From Clostridiales bacterium (GTDB taxonomy: Bacteria; Bacillota; Clostridia; Christensenellales; Pumilibacteraceae), in assembly GCA_031276725.1 (NCBI GenBank), contig JAISMM010000012.1, forward strand, positions 25,968-89,967: 64,000 nucleotides of DNA, read 5' to 3'. How positions within the stretch are numbered: position 1 is the first letter of the stretch; each line of letters begins with the position of its first letter. Positions 1-8,966 of the stretch are shown here, one piece after another. A program made the position numbers and the translations under genes. The notes under the pieces are model-generated. The model was given only the letters and a program-made list of their open reading frames with translations. It was not told the origin of the DNA and ran no database searches.

Positions 1-771
1 TTATTGTCCGCGCCCATCTTCGCACGCCTCCTTGTGATATTCGGCTACGCCGTTCAAAACGATTTCGGCCAAGTCCCGCTCGGCCCTTGCGCGTTCGTCG
101 CCTTTTAGAAAATCTTTAAGATTTTCGAGCACGGTCGTCATAGCGACTACGCACGTTTTTACGCCCATAAGCGAACCGAGGGTGAGTATTAAACTGCTCT
201 CCATATCGACGCCGACGACGTTTAAGCGCCGTAAGTCCGCGAACGTCGAAAGTATGTCGGTTCCGCGTTCCTTAGAAAAACGCGACTCGCGCATACGGCT
301 GTAAAAGCCGTCGAGCGACGCTATTATTCCGTTGTCGACCCCGCGCGAAAACCTTGCGCACACCCTTGAAAATACGCTCAAAAGTCCGTAGTCGGCGACG
401 GCGGGGTACGAGGGCGGCGCGTAGGTTTCGCCCGTCCTTTCGCCGCGAACGGCGCCGCGCGGAATAAGCAGCTTGCCCAAAAGGTCGTCTTTAAGTCCCA
501 TAATTGTGCCGAGGCGCACCGCGACCTTCATACCGCACTCGTACATTTCCTCTAACGCTATCGCCGCGCTCGGAGCGCCTATACCCGTGCTTGACACCGT
601 TACCGGAACGCCGCGATAAAAGCCCGTAACCGTGTTGAATTCGCGGTTGAACGCTATCTTTTTTGCGTCGCTCAAAAATTCCGCTATCATATTTACGCGC
701 TGCGGATCGCCCGAAAATATCACGTAGGGCGATATGTCGCCCTCCCCGGCTTGTAAGTATAGTGTTTTCAT
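1..771 (-). CDS. Nucleoside phosphorylase (uridine phosphorylase-like)
   Basis: A 256-residue member of the PNP/UDP phosphorylase family, which splits nucleosides with phosphate into free base and (deoxy)ribose 1-phosphate in the cytoplasm. The phosphate-binding start GDPQRV is at residues 21-26, the glycine-rich SSTGIGAPSAAIALEE stretch follows near residue 60, and the late VDMESS motif holds the ribose-contacting Met-Glu pair. An SD (GGAGG) precedes the ATG. It is the last gene of the nucleoside uptake operon, about 160 bp after the PfkB kinase, with a palindromic repeat between them. Family and context are clear; whether it prefers uridine, inosine or another nucleoside cannot be read. The stop codon is the first three bases of the window, so the gene is complete. 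Confidence 0.88.
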   Translation of the reverse strand: MKTLYLQAGEGDISPYVIFSGDPQRVNMIAEFLSDAKKIAFNREFNTVTGFYRGVPVTVSSTGIGAPSAAIALEEMYECGMKVAVRLGTIMGLKDDLLGKLLIPRGAVRGERTGETYAPPSYPAVADYGLLSVFSRVCARFSRGVDNGIIASLDGFYSRMRESRFSKERGTDILSTFADLRRLNVVGVDMESSLILTLGSLMGVKTCVVAMTTVLENLKDFLKGDERARAERDLAEIVLNGVAEYHKEACEDGRGQ

Positions 772-837
772 ATTGTTACCTCCGATTTTTATTTTTTTGC
801 GATATTGATACGATAAGAATAAGCGGACAAAGAGGGG

Positions 838-945
838 CGTTCAGACCGGCGACGGGCGACGGGGTATCGAATGAGCGTACGTTGACGTACCCGATTGAGA
901 TACGCCGCAGCGCGCAGCCGTTATCGACGCCCCTATTCGCCCGCG
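838..945. repeat. Large imperfect palindrome, stop-codon-spanning repeat copy 1
   Basis: The arms AGGGGCGT (about 834) and ACGCCCCT (about 930) enclose an inner hairpin around GTACGTTGACGTAC. On the minus strand the end of the element reads GGCGAATAGGGGCG and provides the TAG stop of the PfkB gene. Related copies lie near 4636-4750, 7735-7912, 12360-12383 and 13790-13945. Confidence 0.6.
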
Positions 946-1889
946 CCGCCGAAACATTTCCGTAGGCGGTTTTCCAATGCTTGCACATCGGGAATATTGG
1001 TCAACGCGCCCGTAGACTCTATGACGAACGAGGCGAGAGTCGAGCCGTAACGGCAGCATTCTTCGGCGCCTTTGCCGCCCAGATAGCCGTACAAAAAGCC
1101 CGCTATATAGGCGTCGCCCGAGCCGGTGGTGTCGGCCACATTGCGCGGGGGAACTACGCAAACGTCGCCGCGCTCCGTCCTATCGCCGCGCCGCCAAAAG
1201 TAGCGGCTGCCGTTTTTGCCGAACGTCGTCACTATGATTTTGGCGCGGCCGCGCTCCGATAAATCCGAAATGTCTTTTAGCCCGAACTTTTTTTGAATAA
1301 ATCCGCGCTCGCAGTCGTTCGTAAAGACGACCTCGGAATTCGTTAAAAGCTCCCACAAAAAGTCGGACGGGAAGGCGTCGGAATCGCATTTCATACCGAA
1401 CACGACGGGAATCGTGCGGGCGCGGCATTCGTTATAAAAGTGAAGGTTGTCCTTGTAACCGCCGACCGTTATCACGCCGAGCCTGACGCCGTCAAAAATA
1501 TCTCCGCTTAGCGGCGCGAAATATTTTTCGTCGGTCGCGCCGGGGTAAAAAACCGTAACGTGGTCGTTGTCGCCGTCCAAAATCAGATAGCAGTTGCTTG
1601 TGGCGTCGCCGTCCGTCCGCGTTACCGCCCCCGCGTAGACCCCCGCGCCCTCTAAAAACGCCTTAAAGCCGCTCGATTCGTAGTCGCGCCCCACGCGCAC
1701 GACGGGCCCGGCGCCGACTCCCAGCTTTGCGAGGGCGCAGGCGATATTGACCGAACAGCCGCCGTAATAGACGGCCGCGTTGTCGGCGTTTGTAACGATC
1801 GCGGTATGACCGGGACGCGCGTGCGATTTTACGCGGATAATTCTGTCGAGGCTCGGGTAGCCGCTTATAAGAATTTGCGGTTTAATCAT
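933..1889 (-). CDS. PfkB-family carbohydrate/nucleoside kinase
   Basis: A 318-residue ribokinase/PfkB-fold kinase. The C-terminal signature DTTGSGDAYIAGF (residues 253-265) carries the catalytic base Asp259, and the N-terminal GG motif (YYGGCSVNIA, residues 41-50) is in place. Substrates in the family are sugars or nucleosides; beside a nucleoside transporter, a nucleoside kinase or ribokinase is likely (inference). The start overlaps the stop of the upstream hydrolase by 4 bp (ATGA), so the two are translationally coupled. The last residues (GGAGE) are encoded by the edge of a dispersed palindromic repeat. Confidence 0.87.
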   Translation of the reverse strand: MIKPQILISGYPSLDRIIRVKSHARPGHTAIVTNADNAAVYYGGCSVNIACALAKLGVGAGPVVRVGRDYESSGFKAFLEGAGVYAGAVTRTDGDATSNCYLILDGDNDHVTVFYPGATDEKYFAPLSGDIFDGVRLGVITVGGYKDNLHFYNECRARTIPVVFGMKCDSDAFPSDFLWELLTNSEVVFTNDCERGFIQKKFGLKDISDLSERGRAKIIVTTFGKNGSRYFWRRGDRTERGDVCVVPPRNVADTTGSGDAYIAGFLYGYLGGKGAEECCRYGSTLASFVIESTGALTNIPDVQALENRLRKCFGGAGE

Positions 1890-2455
1890 AATTCGCCGCT
1901 CCTTATAAGCTCCGACAGCTCGCCGCCGCTTATTACCCTTCCGTAGTATTTTGCTATGTCGTTAAGATAAACGTTGTTGACCGTTTCGTCGTTCGTGGCG
2001 ACGCATTCGCGGACCACGTAGACGTTGTAGCCGTAATTGAACGCGTCGTTTACCGTGGCGCGGATACAGCAGTTGGTTTTGGCGCCGACTATAACGGCGT
2101 TTTCGATTCCGTTCTCCCTTAAAATCAGGTCTAAATCCGTCCCGAAAAACGCGCTGTAACGCCGCTTTTGCACTATATAATCGCCCGCAGGGTCGGGCGC
2201 AAGAACCCCGCAAATCTCCTCGCCGCCGCTGCCCTCTATGCAATTGGGGCGCACCTTAGCAAGCATTTTGTCGGGTTTAGCCTTACGGTGGCGGTGTTGA
2301 ATAAAGACTATAAGCGCACCGCTTGCCCTTAACTCGTCCTTAACGGAGGCTATGCGCGGCAGAATCGCGCCCGTTTGCGGGTAGTAGACGCGGCCCGCGG
2401 GGTCGGCGAAATCGAACAGCATATCGACTATTATAAGCGCGGTTTTTTTACTCAT
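1886..2455 (-). CDS. Isochorismatase/nicotinamidase-family cysteine hydrolase
   Basis: A 189-residue cysteine hydrolase with the expected catalytic triad: Asp11 (ALIIVDMLFDF), Lys97 (VQKRRYSAFFGTDL) and Cys130 in GAKTNCCIRAT. Family members hydrolyse nicotinamide, isochorismate, N-carbamoyl compounds or ureidoacrylate. Sitting between a nucleoside permease and a kinase, a role in degrading a base or a nicotinamide riboside-type substrate is plausible but unproven. It overlaps the upstream permease by 8 bp and the downstream kinase by 4 bp. Confidence 0.82.
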   Translation of the reverse strand: MSKKTALIIVDMLFDFADPAGRVYYPQTGAILPRIASVKDELRASGALIVFIQHRHRKAKPDKMLAKVRPNCIEGSGGEEICGVLAPDPAGDYIVQKRRYSAFFGTDLDLILRENGIENAVIVGAKTNCCIRATVNDAFNYGYNVYVVRECVATNDETVNNVYLNDIAKYYGRVISGGELSELIRSGEL

Positions 2456-3350
2456 TATAAAACCCCCTCAAAGAATTCCCCTTGTTTTTCAGGACGGACG
2501 CGACTGTCAAAAGTACGACTATCATAACGTACGGAACGGCGGTTAAGAGCCTTGCGGCGGCGGCCGACGTCAGCTGCAAATACATTGCGGCGGCGTTTGA
2601 AAACCCGAACAGTACGGCGTAGAGGGCGGCCTTTAAGGGGTAGCCGCGCCCGCAATAAATCGCCGCGATAGCGATGAAGCCGCGCCCGAACGTCATATTG
2701 ACGGCATAGACGCCGCCGAAGCAGTCCACCGCCAGGCTCACCCCCGCAAGCCCGCAGGCGGCCGCCCCGATAAGGACGGCGGCGTAACGGACGCGGTTTA
2801 TGTTTATGCCCACGGCGCGCGCCGCCTCGGGATTTTCGCCCGCGACGCGGATATAAACGCCCGTTTTGGTTTTGAACATTAAAACGCCCGCCGCAAAAAT
2901 CAGCGCGTAGGAAAGATACGTTAATAGCGTGTGATTGGCGAACGCGCCCAAAAACGGAACCGACGCCGCGCCCGAAAAGAGGCGCACCGACGTGAGCGAA
3001 AAGTCGGCGGCGACGAGCTTGGCGATCCCCATACGCCGTAAAATCAGGGCGGTGAACCCGGACGCGAAAAGGTTTAGGGCAAGCCCGATTATAATGACGT
3101 TCCCCTTGCGGCTCACCCCGAAAACCGAGAACACGACGCCCAAGAAAAGCGAGACGCCGACCGCCAAAGCAACGGCGGCGAGGTAACTGCCCGTAAGATA
3201 AACGGTGAGCGCGGCGACGAACGCCGCCGTAAGCATCATACCTTCCAGCGCGATATTAAGGACGTTCGCCTTGTAGGCGAAAATGCCGCCGAGCGTGCAT
3301 AAAAGAATCGGCGAGGAAAACAGCACGGTGTTATAAAGTATGTTGTTCAT
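2448..3350 (-). CDS. Nucleoside ABC transporter permease (NupQ-type)
   Basis: A 300-residue integral membrane protein of the BPD_transp_2 permease family with about eight to nine hydrophobic segments. The loop with NVLNIALEGMML (about residues 29-40) is typical of the BmpA/Nup nucleoside importers. It pairs with the larger permease just upstream, whose end it overlaps by 20 bp. An SD (AAAAGGAG) lies before the ATG. With the ATPase and BMP lipoprotein it completes a purine/pyrimidine nucleoside importer. Confidence 0.9.
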   Translation of the reverse strand: MNNILYNTVLFSSPILLCTLGGIFAYKANVLNIALEGMMLTAAFVAALTVYLTGSYLAAVALAVGVSLFLGVVFSVFGVSRKGNVIIIGLALNLFASGFTALILRRMGIAKLVAADFSLTSVRLFSGAASVPFLGAFANHTLLTYLSYALIFAAGVLMFKTKTGVYIRVAGENPEAARAVGININRVRYAAVLIGAAACGLAGVSLAVDCFGGVYAVNMTFGRGFIAIAAIYCGRGYPLKAALYAVLFGFSNAAAMYLQLTSAAAARLLTAVPYVMIVVLLTVASVLKNKGNSLRGFYNE

Positions 3351-4464
3351 CGGTTCGTTCTCCTTTTTTTCTCTTAAAAATTCCTTTGATTTTGCCGAAA
3401 ATACGCCCCGCGCCCTCGCGGAATTTAACGTTTTTAGACAGGTACGAAACCGACAAAAACAGTATTATGAGCGCCTGAATAACAAAAATAATCTCGTTGG
3501 GAATTTTGGTAAACAGGGCGGCCTGCGATACGCCCACCTTTAACGCTCCGTAAAAAACCGCCGCTATAAGTATGCCGAAAACCGAATGCGAGCCTAAAAG
3601 CGAAACGAGCATCCCGTCCCACCCCAAGCCCGGCGAGCCGGAAAAGTCGAGCGTGTAGCGGTATTTTTCGCCGAGCATCCACCCCGCTCCCGCAAGCCCC
3701 GCGAGCGCGCCGCTAAGGAGCATAACCGCTATGATTTTTTTGCGGACGTTCATCCCCGCCGCCTCGGCGAACTCCGGGTTTTTGCCTATCGCGGTAATCT
3801 CGTAGCCGAGCCGCGATTTTTTGAACACGACCGCCATAACGGCGAACGCGGCGAGCGCGATTAAAAAGAACGCCGTCAAATTAGTGCCGAACAGCCGCCC
3901 GAACGCCGCCGAACCCGCTATCATATCGGTCGAAACGTAGCCCGCCGACGGATCGCGGAAAACGCCCTCCGCCAAAAACGCCAGAATTTCGACGGCGGCG
4001 TAGTTGAGCATAAGCGTAACGACCATTTCGTTCACCTTAAAGTACGCCTTTAAGAGCGCGGGCACAAGCGCGAAAAGCGCGCCCGAAAATACGGCCGCCG
4101 TAAGGCAGAGCGGAATGTGGACGGCGGCGGGAACGCCGCGCATACTTGCCCCTATTATGCCCGCGACGAAGCCCCCCAAAAGCATTTGCCCCTCGACGCC
4201 CATATTGAACACGTTCGCCTTGAACGTTACGCCGATCGCAAGCCCCGTCAAAATAAGCGGCGCCGCCACGTGCAGAACGCGCATAAAGCCGTCGGGAGTA
4301 AACAGAGCGCGGCCGAGCATCGTCGCGTAAACCGAGAACGGATTCTCGCGCGCGGCGGCTATTATCAGCGCCCCGCCGACAAACGCCAGCAGCACCGGTA
4401 TAAGCGCGTTGCAAAAAGCCGCAACCCCGCTCTTAATATTTTTTACCGTTTTTTCTTTCAGCAT
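3331..4464 (-). CDS. Nucleoside ABC transporter permease (NupP-type)
   Basis: The larger permease subunit, 377 residues, with around nine to ten transmembrane segments and a lysine/arginine-rich C-terminus. The conserved NVFNMGVEGQMLLGGF loop is the hallmark shared with the partner permease. RBS AAAGGAG sits 7 nt before the ATG. A 281-bp gap holding a dispersed palindromic repeat separates it from the ATPase upstream, while it runs directly into the second permease. It acts in the cytoplasmic membrane as half of the translocation pore. Confidence 0.9.
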   Translation of the reverse strand: MLKEKTVKNIKSGVAAFCNALIPVLLAFVGGALIIAAARENPFSVYATMLGRALFTPDGFMRVLHVAAPLILTGLAIGVTFKANVFNMGVEGQMLLGGFVAGIIGASMRGVPAAVHIPLCLTAAVFSGALFALVPALLKAYFKVNEMVVTLMLNYAAVEILAFLAEGVFRDPSAGYVSTDMIAGSAAFGRLFGTNLTAFFLIALAAFAVMAVVFKKSRLGYEITAIGKNPEFAEAAGMNVRKKIIAVMLLSGALAGLAGAGWMLGEKYRYTLDFSGSPGLGWDGMLVSLLGSHSVFGILIAAVFYGALKVGVSQAALFTKIPNEIIFVIQALIILFLSVSYLSKNVKFREGAGRIFGKIKGIFKRKKGERTDEQHTL

Positions 4465-4483
4465 AGTTTTACTCCTTTAAAAC

Positions 4484-4750
4484 CTCCTTACAAGTTTAGC
4501 CGACTTAAAGCCGCCGCACTCGTTAGGAGTTTTCCGCAGAGGGAATTTTCGGCGGCAAGCCGACGGAACGGCATATCGACAGCCGCCGGTTTGCCGTTTG
4601 CAGAGTGTCGGCAACCGCGCGTTCGCCGGGCGGCAAAGAGAGGCGTGACAGGCGCGGGCAACGGTCGCCGAACCGCCGGCGGCGCGTACTTTATAGGTAC
4701 GTAACCGGGGCGGTTTCGGCAAACCCTAGGCCGCTATCAACGCCCCTATC
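4484..4750. repeat. Intergenic repeat region with palindrome copy 2
   Basis: This gap between ATPase and permease contains an ACAAGTTTAGCCGACTT motif shared with about 8850 and 59140. It then holds a long imperfect palindrome (GAGGCGT near 4640, ACGCCCCT near 4740) with the inner hairpin GTACTTTATAGGTAC. The right end supplies the TAG stop of the ATPase gene. Nothing convincingly coding is seen. Confidence 0.55.
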
Positions 4751-6347
4751 CGCCGCCCGGCATAACACCGGCCATCATAAGCCCGAGCGTCTCCCCGTCC
4801 GCCCCGCGCGGCGCCTCGCCGACGACGGCGCCCTTGTACATAACGATAACGCGGTCGGACAGATTCATAATTTCGGAAAGCTCGCTCGAAACGAGCAAGA
4901 CCGCCTTGCCCGCGTCTTTAAGCTCCAACAGCTTTTTGTGAATGAATTCGATAGAGCCGACGTCGACGCCGCGTGTGGGCTGGCTGGCTATCAGTACGTC
5001 GGGGTTAGACGACAATTCGCGGGCGACTATCAGCTTTTGCGCGTTGCCGCCCGACAGCTGCGACACGTCGCCGTCGGGGTCGCAAAGGCGCACGTCGAAG
5101 TTTTTGACAAGGCCGTCGCGCCGCCGTATAACGGCTTTTTTTGACAGCAGTCCGAAGCGCGAAATTTGCCTGTCCCGATGGTAGCCCGCGATCGCGTTTT
5201 GGGCTACGGTCATATCGCGGCATAGCCCCTGACCGTAGCGGTCCTCGGGAATAACGGCGATTTTATTTTCGCGCACGGCTTTTGGCCAGGCGTCCGTAAT
5301 GTCCGCGCCGCCCTTCAAAACGGTTCCGCCCGCGACCGTCATAAGTCCGGTAAGCGCCTTTACAAGCTCGCTTTGACCGTTGCCCTCCACGCCCGCCACA
5401 CCCAAAATCTCGCCCGCGCGGATATTAAAACTAACGCCGTCCACGGCTTTCCGACCGTCGGGGGCTACGACCGAAAGATTCTTGACCTCGTAAACGACGC
5501 CGCCCGCAACCGGCGCCCCGCCCGTTTTAGGGCGTTCTATGTCGCGGCCGACCATCATACGCGCCAGCTTTTTTTCGTCGGTGTCAAAGGTTTTCGCCTC
5601 GCCGACGACCGCGCCGCCGCGAATGACGGTAACGGAATCGGACGCGTCCATAACCTCGCGCAGCTTGTGCGTGATTACGATGACGGTCTTGCCGCCGCGC
5701 CGTAACTCTTTGAGGCTGCTTATGAGTTCGTCGGCCTCGCGCGGCGTTAAAACCCCCGTCGGCTCGTCCAAAATAAGGATTTGCACGTCGCGGTAAAGCA
5801 TTTTAAGGATTTCGACGCGCTGTTTTTCGCCTATCGACAGATTTTTTACGAGCGCGGCGGCGTCAAGCCCGAGGTTGTATTTTTGTATAGTCCGCTCGAC
5901 GGCGGCTTTTTGGGCGGCGGCGTCGATTAACGGCAGCGGCAGCCTCCGCGCGGCGAATTTGTCATTTAAGGCGGGCCTTTTGCGGACGAACGGCAAAAGG
6001 CAAAGCGGTTTAAGCGGCGCGAAGGCGCGCCGGATTTCGGAGCCCAAAACGACGTTTTCAAACACGGTAAGATTCGGCGACAGCTTAAAATGCTGATGCA
6101 CCATACCTATGCCGCGCTTTATCGCGTCGGACGGGCTCGCGAACCTTACCGGCTCGCCGTCCACCAAAATTTCGCCGGACGAGGGCTGCAAAAGTCCGTA
6201 CAGCATATTCATAAGCGTGCTTTTACCCGCGCCGTTTTCGCCCACGACCGCCTTAATTTCGCCGCGCTCCACCCTTATGTCGATTTCGTTATTCGCGGTA
6301 AAATCCCCGAATTTTTTTGTAAGCTTACGCGTTTCAATCGCCGTCAT
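4746..6347 (-). CDS. Nucleoside ABC transporter ATP-binding protein (two ABC domains)
   Basis: A 533-residue protein with two fused ABC cassettes, as in NupO and the sugar ATPases of the MglA/RbsA type. The first Walker A is GENGAGKST near residue 36, with signature LSIGEKQRVE and Walker B ILILDEPT. The second half has a degenerate P-loop (GVEGNGQSEL) and signature LSGGNAQKL, the usual pattern. An extra basic and hydrophobic stretch of about 35-40 residues follows the first Q-loop region (after VVLGSEIRR) and is unusual. It powers nucleoside import with the two permeases. The last codons (MPGGG) and the TAG stop lie in a repeat. Confidence 0.92.
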   Translation of the reverse strand: MTAIETRKLTKKFGDFTANNEIDIRVERGEIKAVVGENGAGKSTLMNMLYGLLQPSSGEILVDGEPVRFASPSDAIKRGIGMVHQHFKLSPNLTVFENVVLGSEIRRAFAPLKPLCLLPFVRKRPALNDKFAARRLPLPLIDAAAQKAAVERTIQKYNLGLDAAALVKNLSIGEKQRVEILKMLYRDVQILILDEPTGVLTPREADELISSLKELRRGGKTVIVITHKLREVMDASDSVTVIRGGAVVGEAKTFDTDEKKLARMMVGRDIERPKTGGAPVAGGVVYEVKNLSVVAPDGRKAVDGVSFNIRAGEILGVAGVEGNGQSELVKALTGLMTVAGGTVLKGGADITDAWPKAVRENKIAVIPEDRYGQGLCRDMTVAQNAIAGYHRDRQISRFGLLSKKAVIRRRDGLVKNFDVRLCDPDGDVSQLSGGNAQKLIVARELSSNPDVLIASQPTRGVDVGSIEFIHKKLLELKDAGKAVLLVSSELSEIMNLSDRVIVMYKGAVVGEAPRGADGETLGLMMAGVMPGGG

Positions 6348-6435
6348 AATTTTTCTCCCGCGCTCGTTTTATCATTTGTCGTCCTCCTTTTTATGCGCCC
6401 TTTTTTCTATTAAACGCACTCGTGCTTATAAACGC

Positions 6436-7641
6436 TCATTTGCTTATTCGGTTTACGTTCGGTATCAGCTCCGCCTGCCGCGCCTCGAAGCCCGCGTAGC
6501 CGTTCCTTTGGCAGTCGTAAACCTTAATCGTGCCGTCGGCGATTTTGGCGGCTATATCGGCGACCTTATCCTTAATTTGCGCCCATTTTGCAAGCCCCGA
6601 CTGCTTGACCGCCGCGCCCGCCGCCGCCAAATCCGTAATCCCCGTCGCGCCGGACGCCAAGTCGTAGTACGCCAAATTCGCGAACCGCCCGAGCGTACCG
6701 TCGCGGTACGCCTCCGTGATGCCCTTTACCGGAACGTCGGTATTTTTGAGTACGGACGTCAAAACGTAGCCGGGTCTGTCGCCGTCCTTATTCGCGTCCA
6801 CCTCGATGCCGAATCTTTTGGAGTCGCTCGCCTTTGTGGTAACGCCCGCGCCCACGTTGCCCGCGCAGGCGAATACTATGTTGCCGCCCTTGTCGTAAAC
6901 GCCCTTGGCGAACGTTTGACCCGCCTGCATATCCACGAAGCCCGCGCTGTTATTCTCGTAGTAATCGTACCTTACGCCCGCCCCCAGCTCCAAGTCCGCG
7001 ACGGCGCGGCTTATGCCCGACATATAGCCCGCGCTGAAAACGTAAATGCCGTCGGACGCGGTGCCGCCTATAAAGCCTATCGAGCGGTTGCCGCTCAAAT
7101 TAAGGCTGTGCGTCGCCGAATCGAAAAGCGCGGCGGCGTTTTCGTTGACGAGCACCGACAGATACCCCGCAAGATACGACGCCTCGTGAACGTTAAACAG
7201 CACGGATATAACGTTTTTGTGAATGACGCTCCCGTCGCCGTTTCGGTTGGGATCGGCGTTAAAAACTACGAACGTGGTGCCGGGGTAGCGCTTTGCGAGC
7301 GGCTCTTGACCGCCCACGCCCTTAATAAGCGCGTCGAAGTCGTATTCTAACGAGAATATCAGCTTTGCGCCGGCGGCCGCCATCTGCTCTATCGCCTTGC
7401 CCGCCGTCAAATCCGAGCCGATTTCGACGACCTTAGTTTTGTAGCCGTACTTGTCCGCCATACTTTTAAGACCGTTAACGGCCGTTTGATTGTAGCCGTT
7501 GTCGTTAGAACCCGCCGCCGCGCATATGAGCGCGATTTCGATTCCGCCGCCTTTGGCGGTGCAGCCGCCGAACGCGAACACGCCCGCCGCCGCGATAACG
7601 GCGGTCAGCGCCGCCGCGATTTTTGTAAAAAGTCCCTTCAT
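6436..7641 (-). CDS. BMP-family nucleoside-binding lipoprotein (NupN-type)
   Basis: A 401-residue substrate-binding lipoprotein. A signal peptide with lipobox FGGC places the lipidated cysteine at residue 27; the BMP (PnrA-like) domain follows, with DNGYNQ near residue 45 and Asp/Gly-rich ligand loops. Family members bind purine and pyrimidine nucleosides outside the membrane and pass them to the ABC permeases. It is the first structural gene after the regulator. A TTGACA-N17-TACAAA sequence lies directly before the SD, but a start site there would cut off the SD, so the true promoter is probably farther upstream. Confidence 0.93.
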   Translation of the reverse strand: MKGLFTKIAAALTAVIAAAGVFAFGGCTAKGGGIEIALICAAAGSNDNGYNQTAVNGLKSMADKYGYKTKVVEIGSDLTAGKAIEQMAAAGAKLIFSLEYDFDALIKGVGGQEPLAKRYPGTTFVVFNADPNRNGDGSVIHKNVISVLFNVHEASYLAGYLSVLVNENAAALFDSATHSLNLSGNRSIGFIGGTASDGIYVFSAGYMSGISRAVADLELGAGVRYDYYENNSAGFVDMQAGQTFAKGVYDKGGNIVFACAGNVGAGVTTKASDSKRFGIEVDANKDGDRPGYVLTSVLKNTDVPVKGITEAYRDGTLGRFANLAYYDLASGATGITDLAAAGAAVKQSGLAKWAQIKDKVADIAAKIADGTIKVYDCQRNGYAGFEARQAELIPNVNRISK

Positions 7642-8081
7642 AATTGTTATCTCCTTTTGTAAATTTTTTTGAATTTGTTGTCAAGATTATTTTTTGCCGC
7701 TGTTTGCCGCTCCGTTTTCCGCCGGGAGCGGCAAGGAGTGGTGTTCAGACGGGCAACAGGCGGCGCCGAGCCGACAAACGGCTTGCCGTTTGCAGGGTGA
7801 GCACCCGCCGGAGCGGAACCCGTCAACGAGGCGAGGCTTGCCGAATGAGTGTACATCGACGTACTCGATTGAGGCAAAACGCCGATCGTAGCCCGTATCA
7901 ACGCCGCTATTTGCCGCTCCGATCCCCGGTATAAATTCTATCCCGTTTAAAGGCGCCGTATTCAATTCTACATCGTATGTTTCCTCCTACTTTTGCGATT
8001 GTTATGTCGTATTGTCGTCATTACCACTTGATTTACAGCGTTGCCGCGGATCGCCCGTTCGGACGGCGCGTTGCGGGCGGT
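7642..8081. other. Gap between BMP gene and gntR: palindrome copy 3 and possible operator
   Basis: About 440 bp without a supported gene. Positions 7735-7912 hold a copy of the palindromic repeat (GTACATCGACGTAC in its centre, TATCAACGCCGCTATTTGCCGC at its end). At 7968-7987 a perfect SD (GGAGG) precedes ATG TAG on the minus strand, a start-stop that may be a gene relic. At 8014-8030 the sequence GTCATTACCACTTG resembles the likely GntR operator at 8967. Confidence 0.4.
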
Positions 8082-8828
8082 TTAGCCCTTACGCTGTTGC
8101 CCGACCTGCTCTATAAAGAACTTAAACTTGTCGGTGCGGTACGCGGACTCGAACGTTTCGACCGGGATTTCGGCGCCGCCGCGAATCCTGCCGTAGGTTA
8201 CCGCGCGGAACATAATTATGGGAGCGCCGTCGTCCATCTCTAAATACCGCGCCGCGCCGCCCTTGACCGAAACGGCTTCGAGCGTGCGCGTGGACTTTGT
8301 AAGCTCGACGCAGTACTCCTTTTTGAGCGTTTCGTAAAGACTCGCCGCCTCAAAGTTAAACCGCTCGATACCCTTTATGTACTTGTACGGCAGGTACGTG
8401 GTGGTGTAGTTGATCGGCACGCCGTCGGCGTAGTAGACGCGTTCGAGCCTAAAAACCGGCTCGTCGGGACTAAGGCGCAAAAGCCTCCCCTCGCGCGTGT
8501 CCGGCACGCCGACCGACGCCGATATAATCCTCCGCGAGGGCTTCATACCGTAGCGGACTATATCGTCGGTGCAGCTAGAAAGCGAATACAAATCGTGTGC
8601 GATTCCGCCGTCGAGGACGAACGTCCCCTTGCCCTGAACGCGGTACAAATACCCCTCGCGGACAAGCTCGTCGATAGCCTTCCGCACGGTGATACGCGAA
8701 AAGTTGAACTTGTCGACCATCTCGCGCTCGCTCATAATCGGCTCGTTCGGCGCGGGCTTCGCGGCGTCTATCATATCGATAATCGCCTTTTTTAGCACGT
8801 AGTACTTAGGTACAGGTACGTCTTGCAT
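8082..8828 (-). CDS. GntR-family transcriptional regulator (HutC subfamily, UTRA domain)
   Basis: A 248-residue regulator with an N-terminal winged helix (residues about 8-75; MSEREMVDKFNFSRITVRKA carries the recognition helix) and a C-terminal UTRA ligand domain ending in the typical FKFFIEQV. Members sense small sugars, nucleosides or their phosphates. It is divergent from nothing but sits upstream of, and codirectional with, the nucleoside operon, which it probably controls; the ligand is unknown. The SD GGGAGG is only about 3 nt from the ATG, but no better start exists. Confidence 0.88.
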   Translation of the reverse strand: MQDVPVPKYYVLKKAIIDMIDAAKPAPNEPIMSEREMVDKFNFSRITVRKAIDELVREGYLYRVQGKGTFVLDGGIAHDLYSLSSCTDDIVRYGMKPSRRIISASVGVPDTREGRLLRLSPDEPVFRLERVYYADGVPINYTTTYLPYKYIKGIERFNFEAASLYETLKKEYCVELTKSTRTLEAVSVKGGAARYLEMDDGAPIIMFRAVTYGRIRGGAEIPVETFESAYRTDKFKFFIEQVGQQRKG

Positions 8829-8966
8829 ACTCCTCCCTCTTGAAAAACTCCGAACAAGTTTAGCCGTCTTTAAGCCGCGCCGCCTTTGCCGTAAACAAAG
8901 GCAACCCTATTGCCGCCGCCTCAAAGCCGCGCCGCTTGCCCGTAGCTCCCCGCCGTAACCCCAACA

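Noticed and set aside
6109..7350. 413-residue plus-strand frame opposite the BMP and ATPase genes
   Set aside because: Antisense shadow in GC-rich codons of well-supported genes; no family similarity.
7654..7685. TTGACA-N17-TACAAA as the promoter of the BMP gene
   Set aside because: A start point from this promoter would fall in or after the SD, which makes it unlikely.
7642..7735. Purine riboswitch before the BMP gene
   Set aside because: The AT-rich leader shows none of the conserved loop sequences.
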